In this document: positions 1 through 8,288 of the stretch, piece after piece | How positions within the stretch are numbered: position 1 is the stretch's first letter | Layout: each line of letters starts with the position of its first letter | Assembly: GCA_024638545.1 (NCBI GenBank) | Contig: JAHEKD010000009.1 | Location: forward strand, 1-14,983 | DNA: 14,983 bases | Direction of reading: 5' to 3' | Origin: Gammaproteobacteria bacterium | GTDB lineage: Bacteria > Pseudomonadota > Gammaproteobacteria > Arenicellales > JAHEKD01 | Made by a program: the position numbers and the translations under genes | The notes under the pieces: model-generated | The model's input: the letters and a program-made list of their open reading frames with translations, nothing else | The model's database searches: none | What the model was told of the DNA's origin: nothing

Positions 1-1
1 A

Positions 2-652
2 GACTTGCGGTTGCTTGAAGAAAATGGCTGTCACATGGTTTTCACCGGCACGCTCGAAAACTTTTTTCCTGAAACCAGTCACGGCAGGGAAATTCAGCAA
101 GAGAATCCCGGCTTCTACGCACAGGGTCTGGAGGGAGTATTCAGACCCGGTCACTTCTCCGGTGTCAGAACAATTGTACGGCGGCTGTTTGAGGTCACCG
201 GTGACTGCAGAGCATATTTTGGTGAAAAAGATTTTCAACAAACGCTGGTCGTCAAGGACCTGGCCGCAATAATGGGGTATCCGCAGATAATTGTGTGCCC
301 GACACTGCGCGAAGCTAATGGACTGGCCATGTCATCACGCAATGAACAATTAACAACCGAGCAGCGAAATCTGGCAGGCAGGATATTTCAGTCATTATCT
401 GCTGCGATTCGTGCCTGGGATCAAGGCGAACGCCGTGCCCGGAAACTGCAAGAGATTTTAATGAAAATGCTGGATCATCCGCAAATCGATGTCGAGTATG
501 CAGAGCTGCGTGATCCGGAGAACTGGACCGCGCAGCCACTTGAAGGTGAACTTAAAAATCCCCCGCAGGCACTGATTGCAGTCAAAATAGGTAACGTACG
601 CTTAATCGATAATACGAACCTTGGAAATACAGGTCCTGTTGAAATTGCATAA
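2..652 (+). CDS. panC: Pantothenate synthetase (pantoate--beta-alanine ligase), 3' part
   Basis: This enzyme joins pantoate and beta-alanine, using ATP, to make pantothenate, the precursor of coenzyme A, in the cytoplasm. The frame is open from the left edge, so the true start lies outside. About 70 N-terminal residues, including the HIGH-type nucleotide motif, are missing compared with the usual length of about 280. Numbering from the first codon seen, the family signatures are visible: RPGHFSGV at about 48-55, FGEKDFQQ at 73-80, and REANGLAMSSRN at 103-114, the last holding the KMSKS-like loop. The small C-terminal domain ends with RLIDN, as in Escherichia coli PanC. The first TTG in the window (position 5) is internal to the gene and not a start. 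No obvious rho-independent terminator follows, and the next gene begins more than 200 bases downstream. Identity is very likely. Whether panB lies upstream cannot be seen. Confidence 0.95.
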   Translation, partial: DLRLLEENGCHMVFTGTLENFFPETSHGREIQQENPGFYAQGLEGVFRPGHFSGVRTIVRRLFEVTGDCRAYFGEKDFQQTLVVKDLAAIMGYPQIIVCPTLREANGLAMSSRNEQLTTEQRNLAGRIFQSLSAAIRAWDQGERRARKLQEILMKMLDHPQIDVEYAELRDPENWTAQPLEGELKNPPQALIAVKIGNVRLIDNTNLGNTGPVEIA

Positions 653-873
653 TCAGTATCAAGCTTCAATTACAGTCATCAACAGGGGTGTCAATAGCTG
701 CGCTTCATACAGGTGCAATCAACAGTTGAATTAATTAACCTTAGCCCGCATTTGATAATCATTAAAATTCGCCACAAATAGTAGCTGGCAACGCTTTACG
801 ATAATTAACAATGTTGTTATGCACAGAAGGTATTTCAGTATAAAATGCTACTTCCGGAAAAACAGTTGTATTT
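653..873. other. Intergenic region between panC and the membrane-protein cluster
   Basis: About 220 AT-rich bases with no convincing coding frame on either strand. They contain an interrupted palindrome at 806-819 and a promoter-like pair at 814-844, both described separately. No stem followed by a T run is visible that would end panC transcription, so read-through from panC into the cluster is possible. Confidence 0.5.
814..846 (+). promoter_or_regulatory. Candidate sigma70 promoter for the membrane-protein cluster
   Basis: TTGTTA at 814-819 could be a -35 box and TATAAA at 839-844 a -10 box, with a 19-base spacer that is longer than the optimal 17. Transcription would start near 850, about 24 bases before the ATG of the small membrane ORF at 874. 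The -35 element is also the right arm of the inverted repeat TAACAA-TG-TTGTTA (806-819), which could be an operator. The call rests on sequence similarity alone. Confidence 0.3.
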
Positions 874-990
874 ATGTCACAGTCCAGAGAAATCAGAAAA
901 GCTGCGTTCCCTAAAATGATGATCAAATTTATCGGCCTGTTTCTATTGTTGGGAACAGCCGGATTAACCTGCCTGCAAGCATTGTTCTAG
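874..990 (+). CDS. Small single-span membrane protein, 38 residues, unknown function
   Basis: ATG at 874 opens a 38-codon frame ending in TAG at 988-990. The N-terminal third is basic and polar (R5, R8, K9, K14, K18). Residues about 18-37 form one hydrophobic segment with a GLFLLLGTAG core, so an N-in membrane miniprotein is predicted. The frame ends 8 bases before the ATG of the XpaC-like gene at 999. That gene has no clear Shine-Dalgarno sequence, which would fit translational coupling through this ORF. The ORF's own ribosome site is weak: a GGAAA lies about 15 bases upstream. I recognise no family. It could be a real first gene of the cluster or a chance frame, and ribosome profiling or conservation in related genomes would decide. 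Confidence 0.42.
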   Translation: MSQSREIRKAAFPKMMIKFIGLFLLLGTAGLTCLQALF

Positions 991-998
991 CATTAGAT

Positions 999-1862
999 AT
1001 GGATAACAGGAAATCCTATCCCAGGCCCTACAGGCGCAATTACAAAACCGCAGCCAGACGACCACTCACGGGCGGGTTTTTGCTCTACTTATTCTCTGCA
1101 TTACTGCTGATTTCTTTGATTAAAGCACTCAGCTCAGGCCAGACTATCAGCTTTTTGGCTACCACAATCAGCTTTTTAACAATGCTGGCTGGTGCGTGGA
1201 CAGTACGCAAAGGCCTTTTTTATGAAGCCGAAGCGGCAGCTAAAAAATGGAATCGCTCCACACGTGTACCCTGGAAAGTTACGGGTTCGATATTAGTTGC
1301 TGTTTCTACATCCGTGGCTTCACTGTTTGTTGTTGGTCAGCCACTCATTATTGCCGTTGGTACCGGCATCGGTGCCCTGGCAGGCTGTTTGTTATGCTAT
1401 GGCCTTGACCCCCAGTATTCCAATCCGGAAGCGGTCAGTTCGCTGGGCGTGACAACCGATGAAGTCATCGAGGCACTGGAGGAGGCTGACGCCAAGATAA
1501 CAAATATAGAGCACGCGGCAGACCAAATCCGAGAGCATGAACTAAAAGACAGGTTAAGACGAATTACCGCAAAAGCCAGAGACATAGTCGATGTTGTGGA
1601 GGATGATCCCAGAGATTTACGCCGTGCCAGGAAATTCTTGAAAGTCTATCTTGAAGGCACCGAGAAAGTAACCCAGGGCTACGTTAAAATGCATCCGAAT
1701 AAACAGGATGCCAAATTGGATGATAATTTTCGAAATGTGCTGAAAACAATCGAAAATGTATTTGATGAACAACACGATAAATTATTGGAAAATGATGTGC
1801 TTGACCTTGATATTCAAATCGAAGTGCTGCAGGCACAGCTTAAGCATGAAGGCGTGATATAA
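999..1862 (+). CDS. xpaC: XpaC-family membrane protein (5-bromo-4-chloroindolyl phosphate hydrolysis family)
   Basis: A 287-residue protein with a basic N-terminus (residues 1-22) and four hydrophobic segments at about 24-42, 49-67, 94-112 and 115-134. A cytoplasmic, highly charged helical half follows. Residues about 183-232 fit the XpaC pattern, in which an RI..KA..I...V..DP..L..ARKFL.VYLEGT.K core precedes a long amphipathic tail. The family was named for hydrolysis of an indolyl phosphate dye, but no catalytic residues are evident here and the true biochemical role is not settled. XpaC genes are commonly adjacent to telA, as here (18-base gap, with ACGGAG before telA). I infer that it is the integral-membrane partner of the TelA-like protein. 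The ATG at 999 lacks a strong ribosome site, which suggests coupling to the small ORF upstream. The family call is fairly confident and the function is unknown. Confidence 0.75.
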   Translation: MDNRKSYPRPYRRNYKTAARRPLTGGFLLYLFSALLLISLIKALSSGQTISFLATTISFLTMLAGAWTVRKGLFYEAEAAAKKWNRSTRVPWKVTGSILVAVSTSVASLFVVGQPLIIAVGTGIGALAGCLLCYGLDPQYSNPEAVSSLGVTTDEVIEALEEADAKITNIEHAADQIREHELKDRLRRITAKARDIVDVVEDDPRDLRRARKFLKVYLEGTEKVTQGYVKMHPNKQDAKLDDNFRNVLKTIENVFDEQHDKLLENDVLDLDIQIEVLQAQLKHEGVI

Positions 1863-1880
1863 CGCATTACGGAGAAAAAA

Positions 1881-3056
1881 ATGACGACTACAACAAAAAC
1901 TGAAACCGGTGTCGATCCTTTGCTGGAAGAATTAACCAGTAAAACCCTCCCCGAAGTCAAACAGGAACTCGAACCCTTATCAGAAATTTCAGATCAACGC
2001 GTTGCTGCTGTTGAAAAATTAATCGATGAAATTGACATGAGTGACAGCAACTCGATTATATTTTTTGGTACCAAAGCGCAACAAAAATTAACCACAATTT
2101 CTGACAACATGCTGGACGGTGTGCGCAATAAGGATATCGGTCCTGCTTCGGCCTCATTGAATGAAATGGTGGCCACACTCAGAGGTTTTGATGTTGATTC
2201 ACTGGACCCGAACAGACAGGGATTTTTCGCCAGGATATTTGCGAAAATTTTTGGCGGCACAAAGCCTGTGGTTAAATTCATACAGCGATACGAAGAAGTT
2301 CGCGGTCAAATCGACACTGTCTCTGACAAACTCGAAGGACACAAAACCACGCTGCTCAAGGACGTGGCGTCACTGGATAGGCTGTATGAGGCCAACCTTG
2401 ATTATTTCCATGAACTCGAGGACTACATCCTTGCGGGCGAAAAGAAACTTGAAGACCTCGAGGCCACCATTATTCCTGCACTTGCAAAACAGGCCGAGGA
2501 GTCTAACGACATGATCAAAGCGCAGCAGCTGCGCGATCTGAGGACGGCCAGAGATGATCTTGAACGCCGCGTTCATGACCTCAGACTGACGCGTCAGGTG
2601 ACCATGCAAAGCCTGCCCAGCATCCGACTTGTACAGGAAAATGACAAGGGTCTGGTTCGAAAAATTCAGTCGACCATGGCAAATACGATCCCCCTGTGGC
2701 GTCAGCAACTTGCACAGGCGGTTACGATTTACCGCTCCGGCGAGGCAGCGAAAACAGTCAAGGCAGCGACAGATTTAACCAATGAGTTGCTGGAATCGAA
2801 TGCAGAAAATCTGCAGGATGCCAACCGCGAGGTTCGTCAGCAAATTGAACGCGGGGTCTTTGATATTGAAGTGGTAAAACGAGCCAATCAAAAACTGATT
2901 GATACTATTGAGGAAAGCCTGCAGATTGCCGACGAAGGCAAGCGCATGCGGGCAACTGCTCTGACGCAGCTTCAGGATGCTGAAAATCAGCTTAGAGAGA
3001 AATTAGCGGCCGCGCATGCGCATACATCCGGTACGTCGGCACAAGCAGGAGCGTAA
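1881..3056 (+). CDS. telA: TelA-family protein (toxic anion resistance family)
   Basis: A 391-residue soluble protein that is almost entirely alpha-helical and charged, with no signal peptide or membrane span. Length and pattern match the TelA family. A helical N-terminal half contains SNSIIFFGTKAQQKL (about 55-69). Long predicted coiled-coil stretches follow at about 150-245. The family's characteristic NTIPLWRQQL segment is near 268-277, and a further helical region ends in an Ala-rich tail. TelA was first linked to tellurite resistance on plasmids, but chromosomal copies occur widely and their job is not established. Resistance to a toxic anion should not be assumed. The ATG at 1881 is preceded by ACGGAG, a good ribosome site. 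The next gene starts two bases after the stop, so the two are almost certainly cotranscribed. I infer a cytoplasmic scaffold acting with the XpaC membrane protein. Confidence 0.88.
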   Translation: MTTTTKTETGVDPLLEELTSKTLPEVKQELEPLSEISDQRVAAVEKLIDEIDMSDSNSIIFFGTKAQQKLTTISDNMLDGVRNKDIGPASASLNEMVATLRGFDVDSLDPNRQGFFARIFAKIFGGTKPVVKFIQRYEEVRGQIDTVSDKLEGHKTTLLKDVASLDRLYEANLDYFHELEDYILAGEKKLEDLEATIIPALAKQAEESNDMIKAQQLRDLRTARDDLERRVHDLRLTRQVTMQSLPSIRLVQENDKGLVRKIQSTMANTIPLWRQQLAQAVTIYRSGEAAKTVKAATDLTNELLESNAENLQDANREVRQQIERGVFDIEVVKRANQKLIDTIEESLQIADEGKRMRATALTQLQDAENQLREKLAAAHAHTSGTSAQAGA

Positions 3057-3058
3057 CA

Positions 3059-4198
3059 ATGGGACTATGGCAACGCCTGACAGGAGAGCTGATCGATGTC
3101 ATTGAGTGGGTGGACGACTCCGCTGATACCATGGTCTATCGCTATGAGCGTGAAGATAACGCCATCAAATATGGCGCTATGCTTACCGTGCGTGAATCAC
3201 AGGTTGCAGTCTTTGTAAACGAAGGACAGATAGCGGACGTATTTCCCCCCGGACTATATCAACTTGAAACCAATAATCTTCCTGTTTTAACTACGCTTCA
3301 GTCCTGGCCAGCCGGTTTTAACAGCCCGTTTAAGGCTGAAGTCTATTTTGTGAGCACAAAGCAGTTCACTGATCAAAAATGGGGCACTAAAAATCCGGTC
3401 ATGCTTCGCGATCCGGAATTTACGGCGGTACGGCTACGCGCATTTGGCACTTACTCAATGCGTATATCAGATCCTGTGCGATTTCTACAGGAAATTGCCG
3501 GCACCGATGGCTATTTCACCACCCAGGAAATCACAGATCAGCTTAGAAACATGATTGTTTCCCGCTTTTCGTCTGCACTCGGTGAAAGCAACATACCGAT
3601 CCTAGACCTGGCTGGAAATTATGATGACCTGGGCGAATATATCACAGCATTAATCAGCCCTGAATTTAAAGAATATGGCCTAGGATTGACTAAACTGCTG
3701 GTCGAAAATATTTCCTTACCCGAGGAGGTTGAGAAAGCGCTCGATAAGAAAACCAGCATGGGGATTGTTGGTGATTTGAGTAAATACGTTCAATTTGAGA
3801 GCGGTCAGGCCACTTCGATTGCCGCAGCCAATCCCGGTGGTGGCGCAGCTTCGGGAATTGGCCTTGGACTTGGCATTGCTGTAGCCAATCGTCTTGGACA
3901 CACTCTCACAATGGAACCAGCTGCAAGCTATCCGCGTGGCTACCGCACTGTGATTCCGTCCTCAGCACGACAGGAACCCCCTGCATTACCTAATTCTGAG
4001 TTTTACCTGGCGCTTGATGGCGTACAACACGGCCCCTTTACGATGGAGCAGCTCAATGAAAAGGCCGGTGACGGCAGCCTGACGTTAACTACTCTGGTAT
4101 GGGCACCTGGAATGGCCGACTGGTTACCGGCTTCACAGCTAAACAATTTATCTTCATTGTTAGCACGAACACCACCGCCTCTGCCAAAAAATGCCTGA
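3059..4198 (+). CDS. SPFH-domain protein with C-terminal GYF_2 domain (YdjI / 'virion core protein'-like)
   Basis: A 379-residue protein. Residues about 1-240 match the YdjI-type SPFH family, often annotated as virion core protein. Supporting features are the GLWQRL start, AVFVNEGQIADVFPPGLYQL near 50-69 and the LAGNYDDLGEYI stretch near 183-195. SPFH proteins oligomerise at membranes, like flotillin and stomatin. A Gly/Ala-rich linker (about 252-280) follows, which could be a membrane-interacting hairpin. Next come a low-complexity joint and a GYF_2-type domain (about 314-368) with YLALDGVQHGPFTMEQL and VWAPGMADWLPA. The last residues are TPPPLPKNA, a proline motif of the kind GYF domains bind. 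There is no classical signal peptide. The start overlaps a good ribosome site (GCAGGAG, 3045-3051), and the gap to telA is two bases. In Bacillus the related YdjI acts with zinc-ribbon YdjG and PspA at the membrane. A similar role here is inference. Confidence 0.85.
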   Translation: MGLWQRLTGELIDVIEWVDDSADTMVYRYEREDNAIKYGAMLTVRESQVAVFVNEGQIADVFPPGLYQLETNNLPVLTTLQSWPAGFNSPFKAEVYFVSTKQFTDQKWGTKNPVMLRDPEFTAVRLRAFGTYSMRISDPVRFLQEIAGTDGYFTTQEITDQLRNMIVSRFSSALGESNIPILDLAGNYDDLGEYITALISPEFKEYGLGLTKLLVENISLPEEVEKALDKKTSMGIVGDLSKYVQFESGQATSIAAANPGGGAASGIGLGLGIAVANRLGHTLTMEPAASYPRGYRTVIPSSARQEPPALPNSEFYLALDGVQHGPFTMEQLNEKAGDGSLTLTTLVWAPGMADWLPASQLNNLSSLLARTPPPLPKNA

Positions 4199-4209
4199 AT
4201 CACTATAAT
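4181..4209 (+). promoter_or_regulatory. Possible internal promoter before the zinc-ribbon gene
   Basis: A perfect TATAAT (4204-4209) is preceded at exactly 17 bases by CTGCCA (4181-4186), which matches four of six -35 bases. The expected start of transcription near 4216 would leave only about five bases before the ATG at 4221, a nearly leaderless message. This fits the absence of a Shine-Dalgarno sequence there. The -35 part lies within the coding end of the SPFH gene, so the match may be chance. Confidence 0.28.
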
Positions 4210-4220
4210 CAAAATACTCA

Positions 4221-5378
4221 ATGGCAGAAGAACGGCACAAGTTTCCCTGCCAGCATTGCGGGGCCCAGCTGACCTATCAGCCGGGTTCTGACTATCTCGC
4301 CTGCGCGCACTGTGGACACCAGCATAATATCGATGTCGACAATCGCGGTATCGATGAAATTGATTTTTACTCTGCGCTTGATCAGATCGCCGACAACCAG
4401 ATAACCGAGGTCAGATTAACAATCAAATGTGAAAATTGTGCAGCCGAATTTGAATTTGACAGACACTTACATGCAGACGAGTGTCCTTATTGCGGCACCC
4501 GCATTGTCAGCGAGGCACATGAACATCGCCATATAAAACCCTGGGGACTGTTGCCCTTTAAAATCACAACCGAGGAGGCAACCAAAGCCTATCATAACTG
4601 GCTGAAACGTCTCTGGTTTGCGCCAGGAAAGCTGAAAAAATATGCCCGTAAAGATCGAAGCCCCAACGGCATGTACATTCCCTACTGGACTTACGACTGT
4701 GTAACAAGAACCCGATACGTGGGTGAGCGCGGTACTTTTTATCAGCAACCGGTCAGCGTTCGAGTACAGGTGAACGGAAAATGGAAAACACAAACGCGCA
4801 TGGTCACAAAGATCCGCTGGAAACGGGTATCGGGGCATGTCGGCAGGCATTTCGATGATGTGCTCATCTTTGCGAGCAACTCGCTACCGCGCGACATGGC
4901 CCGGGAACTTGCACCCTGGGACTTGCAGCATGTGCTGCCGTACAGGGAGGAGTACTTGAGCGGTTTCAGAAGCGAGATGTTTCAAACCGGCCTCAAAGAA
5001 GGCTTCGACATAGCCAGGCAGCGAATGCATCCAGTCATTAAATCTGACATCAGCGCCGACATTGGCGGTGATCAGCAGCGCATACTGAATGCAGATACTG
5101 AATATGACCAGATTAAATTCAAACATATCCTTTTACCATTTTGGGTTGCGGGTTTTCGTTTTGGGAAAAAATCCTACCAGTTTATTGTCAACGCCAGAAC
5201 GGGCGAAGTTCAGGGAGAACGTCCTTACAGCAAATGGAAAATATTCTTCGCCGGAATCGGGATAATAATAGCCATTGTGATTATACTGAGCATTGTGAGC
5301 ACGTCCCAATACTCGGATACTTTCATCAACACGGAAATTCTTGAAGATTTAATCATCGGCTTTCTGCAATTCCGGTAA
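4221..5378 (+). CDS. Tandem zinc-ribbon protein with C-terminal membrane anchor (YdjG-like)
   Basis: A 385-residue protein. Two zinc ribbons of the TFIIB/rubredoxin-knuckle type lie at the N-terminus: C10-C13 with C28-C31, and C70-C73 with C88-C91. A family-specific middle region (about 105-335) follows, with KPWGLLPFKIT, GMYIPYWTYDC and a late LLPFWVAGFRFGKKSYQFIVNARTGEVQGERPYS-type stretch that recurs in this family. The latter part includes KSYQFIVNARTG. One hydrophobic span lies at about 340-360, followed by a short acidic tail. The topology is probably cytosolic ribbons with a tail anchor. Databases often label such proteins as a PriA-like helicase because of the ribbons, but no helicase motif is present. 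The gene is 22 bases after the SPFH gene, and this pairing matches YdjG-YdjI in Bacillus. I infer that it is the membrane tether or adaptor of the SPFH protein. The ATG at 4221 has no clear ribosome site. Confidence 0.8.
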   Translation: MAEERHKFPCQHCGAQLTYQPGSDYLACAHCGHQHNIDVDNRGIDEIDFYSALDQIADNQITEVRLTIKCENCAAEFEFDRHLHADECPYCGTRIVSEAHEHRHIKPWGLLPFKITTEEATKAYHNWLKRLWFAPGKLKKYARKDRSPNGMYIPYWTYDCVTRTRYVGERGTFYQQPVSVRVQVNGKWKTQTRMVTKIRWKRVSGHVGRHFDDVLIFASNSLPRDMARELAPWDLQHVLPYREEYLSGFRSEMFQTGLKEGFDIARQRMHPVIKSDISADIGGDQQRILNADTEYDQIKFKHILLPFWVAGFRFGKKSYQFIVNARTGEVQGERPYSKWKIFFAGIGIIIAIVIILSIVSTSQYSDTFINTEILEDLIIGFLQFR

Positions 5379-5426
5379 CGGGGTAAATGACAGTTGCAAA
5401 TAATTATGACCTGTTATCGGCTGAAT

Positions 5427-5939
5427 TTACTTTCCCCCGTGTATTTCATGATTGCCAGGCCCATTCGACAAATCATAGTAATCGCCTTTTTTGATTTCCA
5501 GTGCGTTGGGCACCCCGACAAAATTGGGATTATATGGGTTTATTGTATCAATAATATAATAGGTGCCATTGTACACATAAATCGCACTGCAATATCTTAA
5601 TTCAGGATTTGCCCACTCCGGGTCACCGCTGTATCGCCGGCATATTTCAGCTTTATCTGTAAATTCGAACGATATATCCGCTTCCGCTTCGTCTACTTCC
5701 CAGCCGTACAGGTCCAGCAAGTCCGCCCACGTGCCGGCAAATCCAGAATTATCATCGCGGTAATACTCTACCCACCGGCCCCAAACTGCCGTATATGTCA
5801 AAGTGTTTCCAGGCAACAATGATTTGATCTCATCTGAATCTAATTTTTGCATATCATTAACGTCGGGGATAGGTTTGGAAACGCATCCCGCTGAAATCAT
5901 CTGCATAAAAACAAACGCGAGTAGACTTAATTTTTTCAT
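5427..5939 (-). CDS. Putative lipoprotein, possibly DUF995-like
   Basis: From the ATG at 5939 the product has 170 residues. An upstream in-frame TTG at 5951 would add four residues before MKKL and is less likely. Residues 1-19 form a lipoprotein signal: two lysines, a hydrophobic core and ISAGC with C19. The -3 position is Ser, slightly off consensus, with Ile at -4. Val at +2 predicts outer-membrane sorting. The mature part is acidic, with LLPGNTLTY, GRWVEYYRDDNSGFAGTW, a Cys pair (ICRRYS and LRYCSAIYV) and a Tyr/Asn-rich C-terminus. The LPGNT start, the GRW/GTW pattern and paired cysteines recall DUF995 proteins, whose function is unknown. That match is from memory and tentative. The gene stands alone behind ligA with a 68-base gap and its own promoter candidate, and it converges on the zinc-ribbon gene. 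Confidence 0.72.
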   Translation of the reverse strand: MKKLSLLAFVFMQMISAGCVSKPIPDVNDMQKLDSDEIKSLLPGNTLTYTAVWGRWVEYYRDDNSGFAGTWADLLDLYGWEVDEAEADISFEFTDKAEICRRYSGDPEWANPELRYCSAIYVYNGTYYIIDTINPYNPNFVGVPNALEIKKGDYYDLSNGPGNHEIHGGK

Positions 5940-5964
5940 ATGGGCATCCAATGATTAAGAATTA

Positions 5965-5994
5965 ATTATGGCATGATTCTGGCGGCGTTGACAG
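5965..5994 (-). promoter_or_regulatory. Candidate promoter of the lipoprotein gene
   Basis: Reading the minus strand, CTGTCA (5994 to 5989, four of six -35 matches) precedes CATAAT (5970 to 5965, five of six -10 matches) with an 18-base spacer. Transcription would start near 5957, leaving a short leader before the ATG at 5939. This suggests the lipoprotein can be made independently of ligA. Confidence 0.33.
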
Positions 5995-6007
5995 ATACAA
6001 ATAATCC

Positions 6008-8288
<2,281 letters not shown>

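Noticed and set aside
1881..3056. TelA as proof of a tellurite-resistance island
   Set aside because: No terZABCDE or other tellurite genes are present. Chromosomal TelA homologues are widespread, and no mobile-element traces are seen around the cluster.
5379..5439. CGGGGTAAAT and ATTTACTTTCCCCCG as a bidirectional terminator between the convergent genes
   Set aside because: The arms pair imperfectly and are separated by about 36 bases without a T run, so a stable terminator hairpin is not supported.
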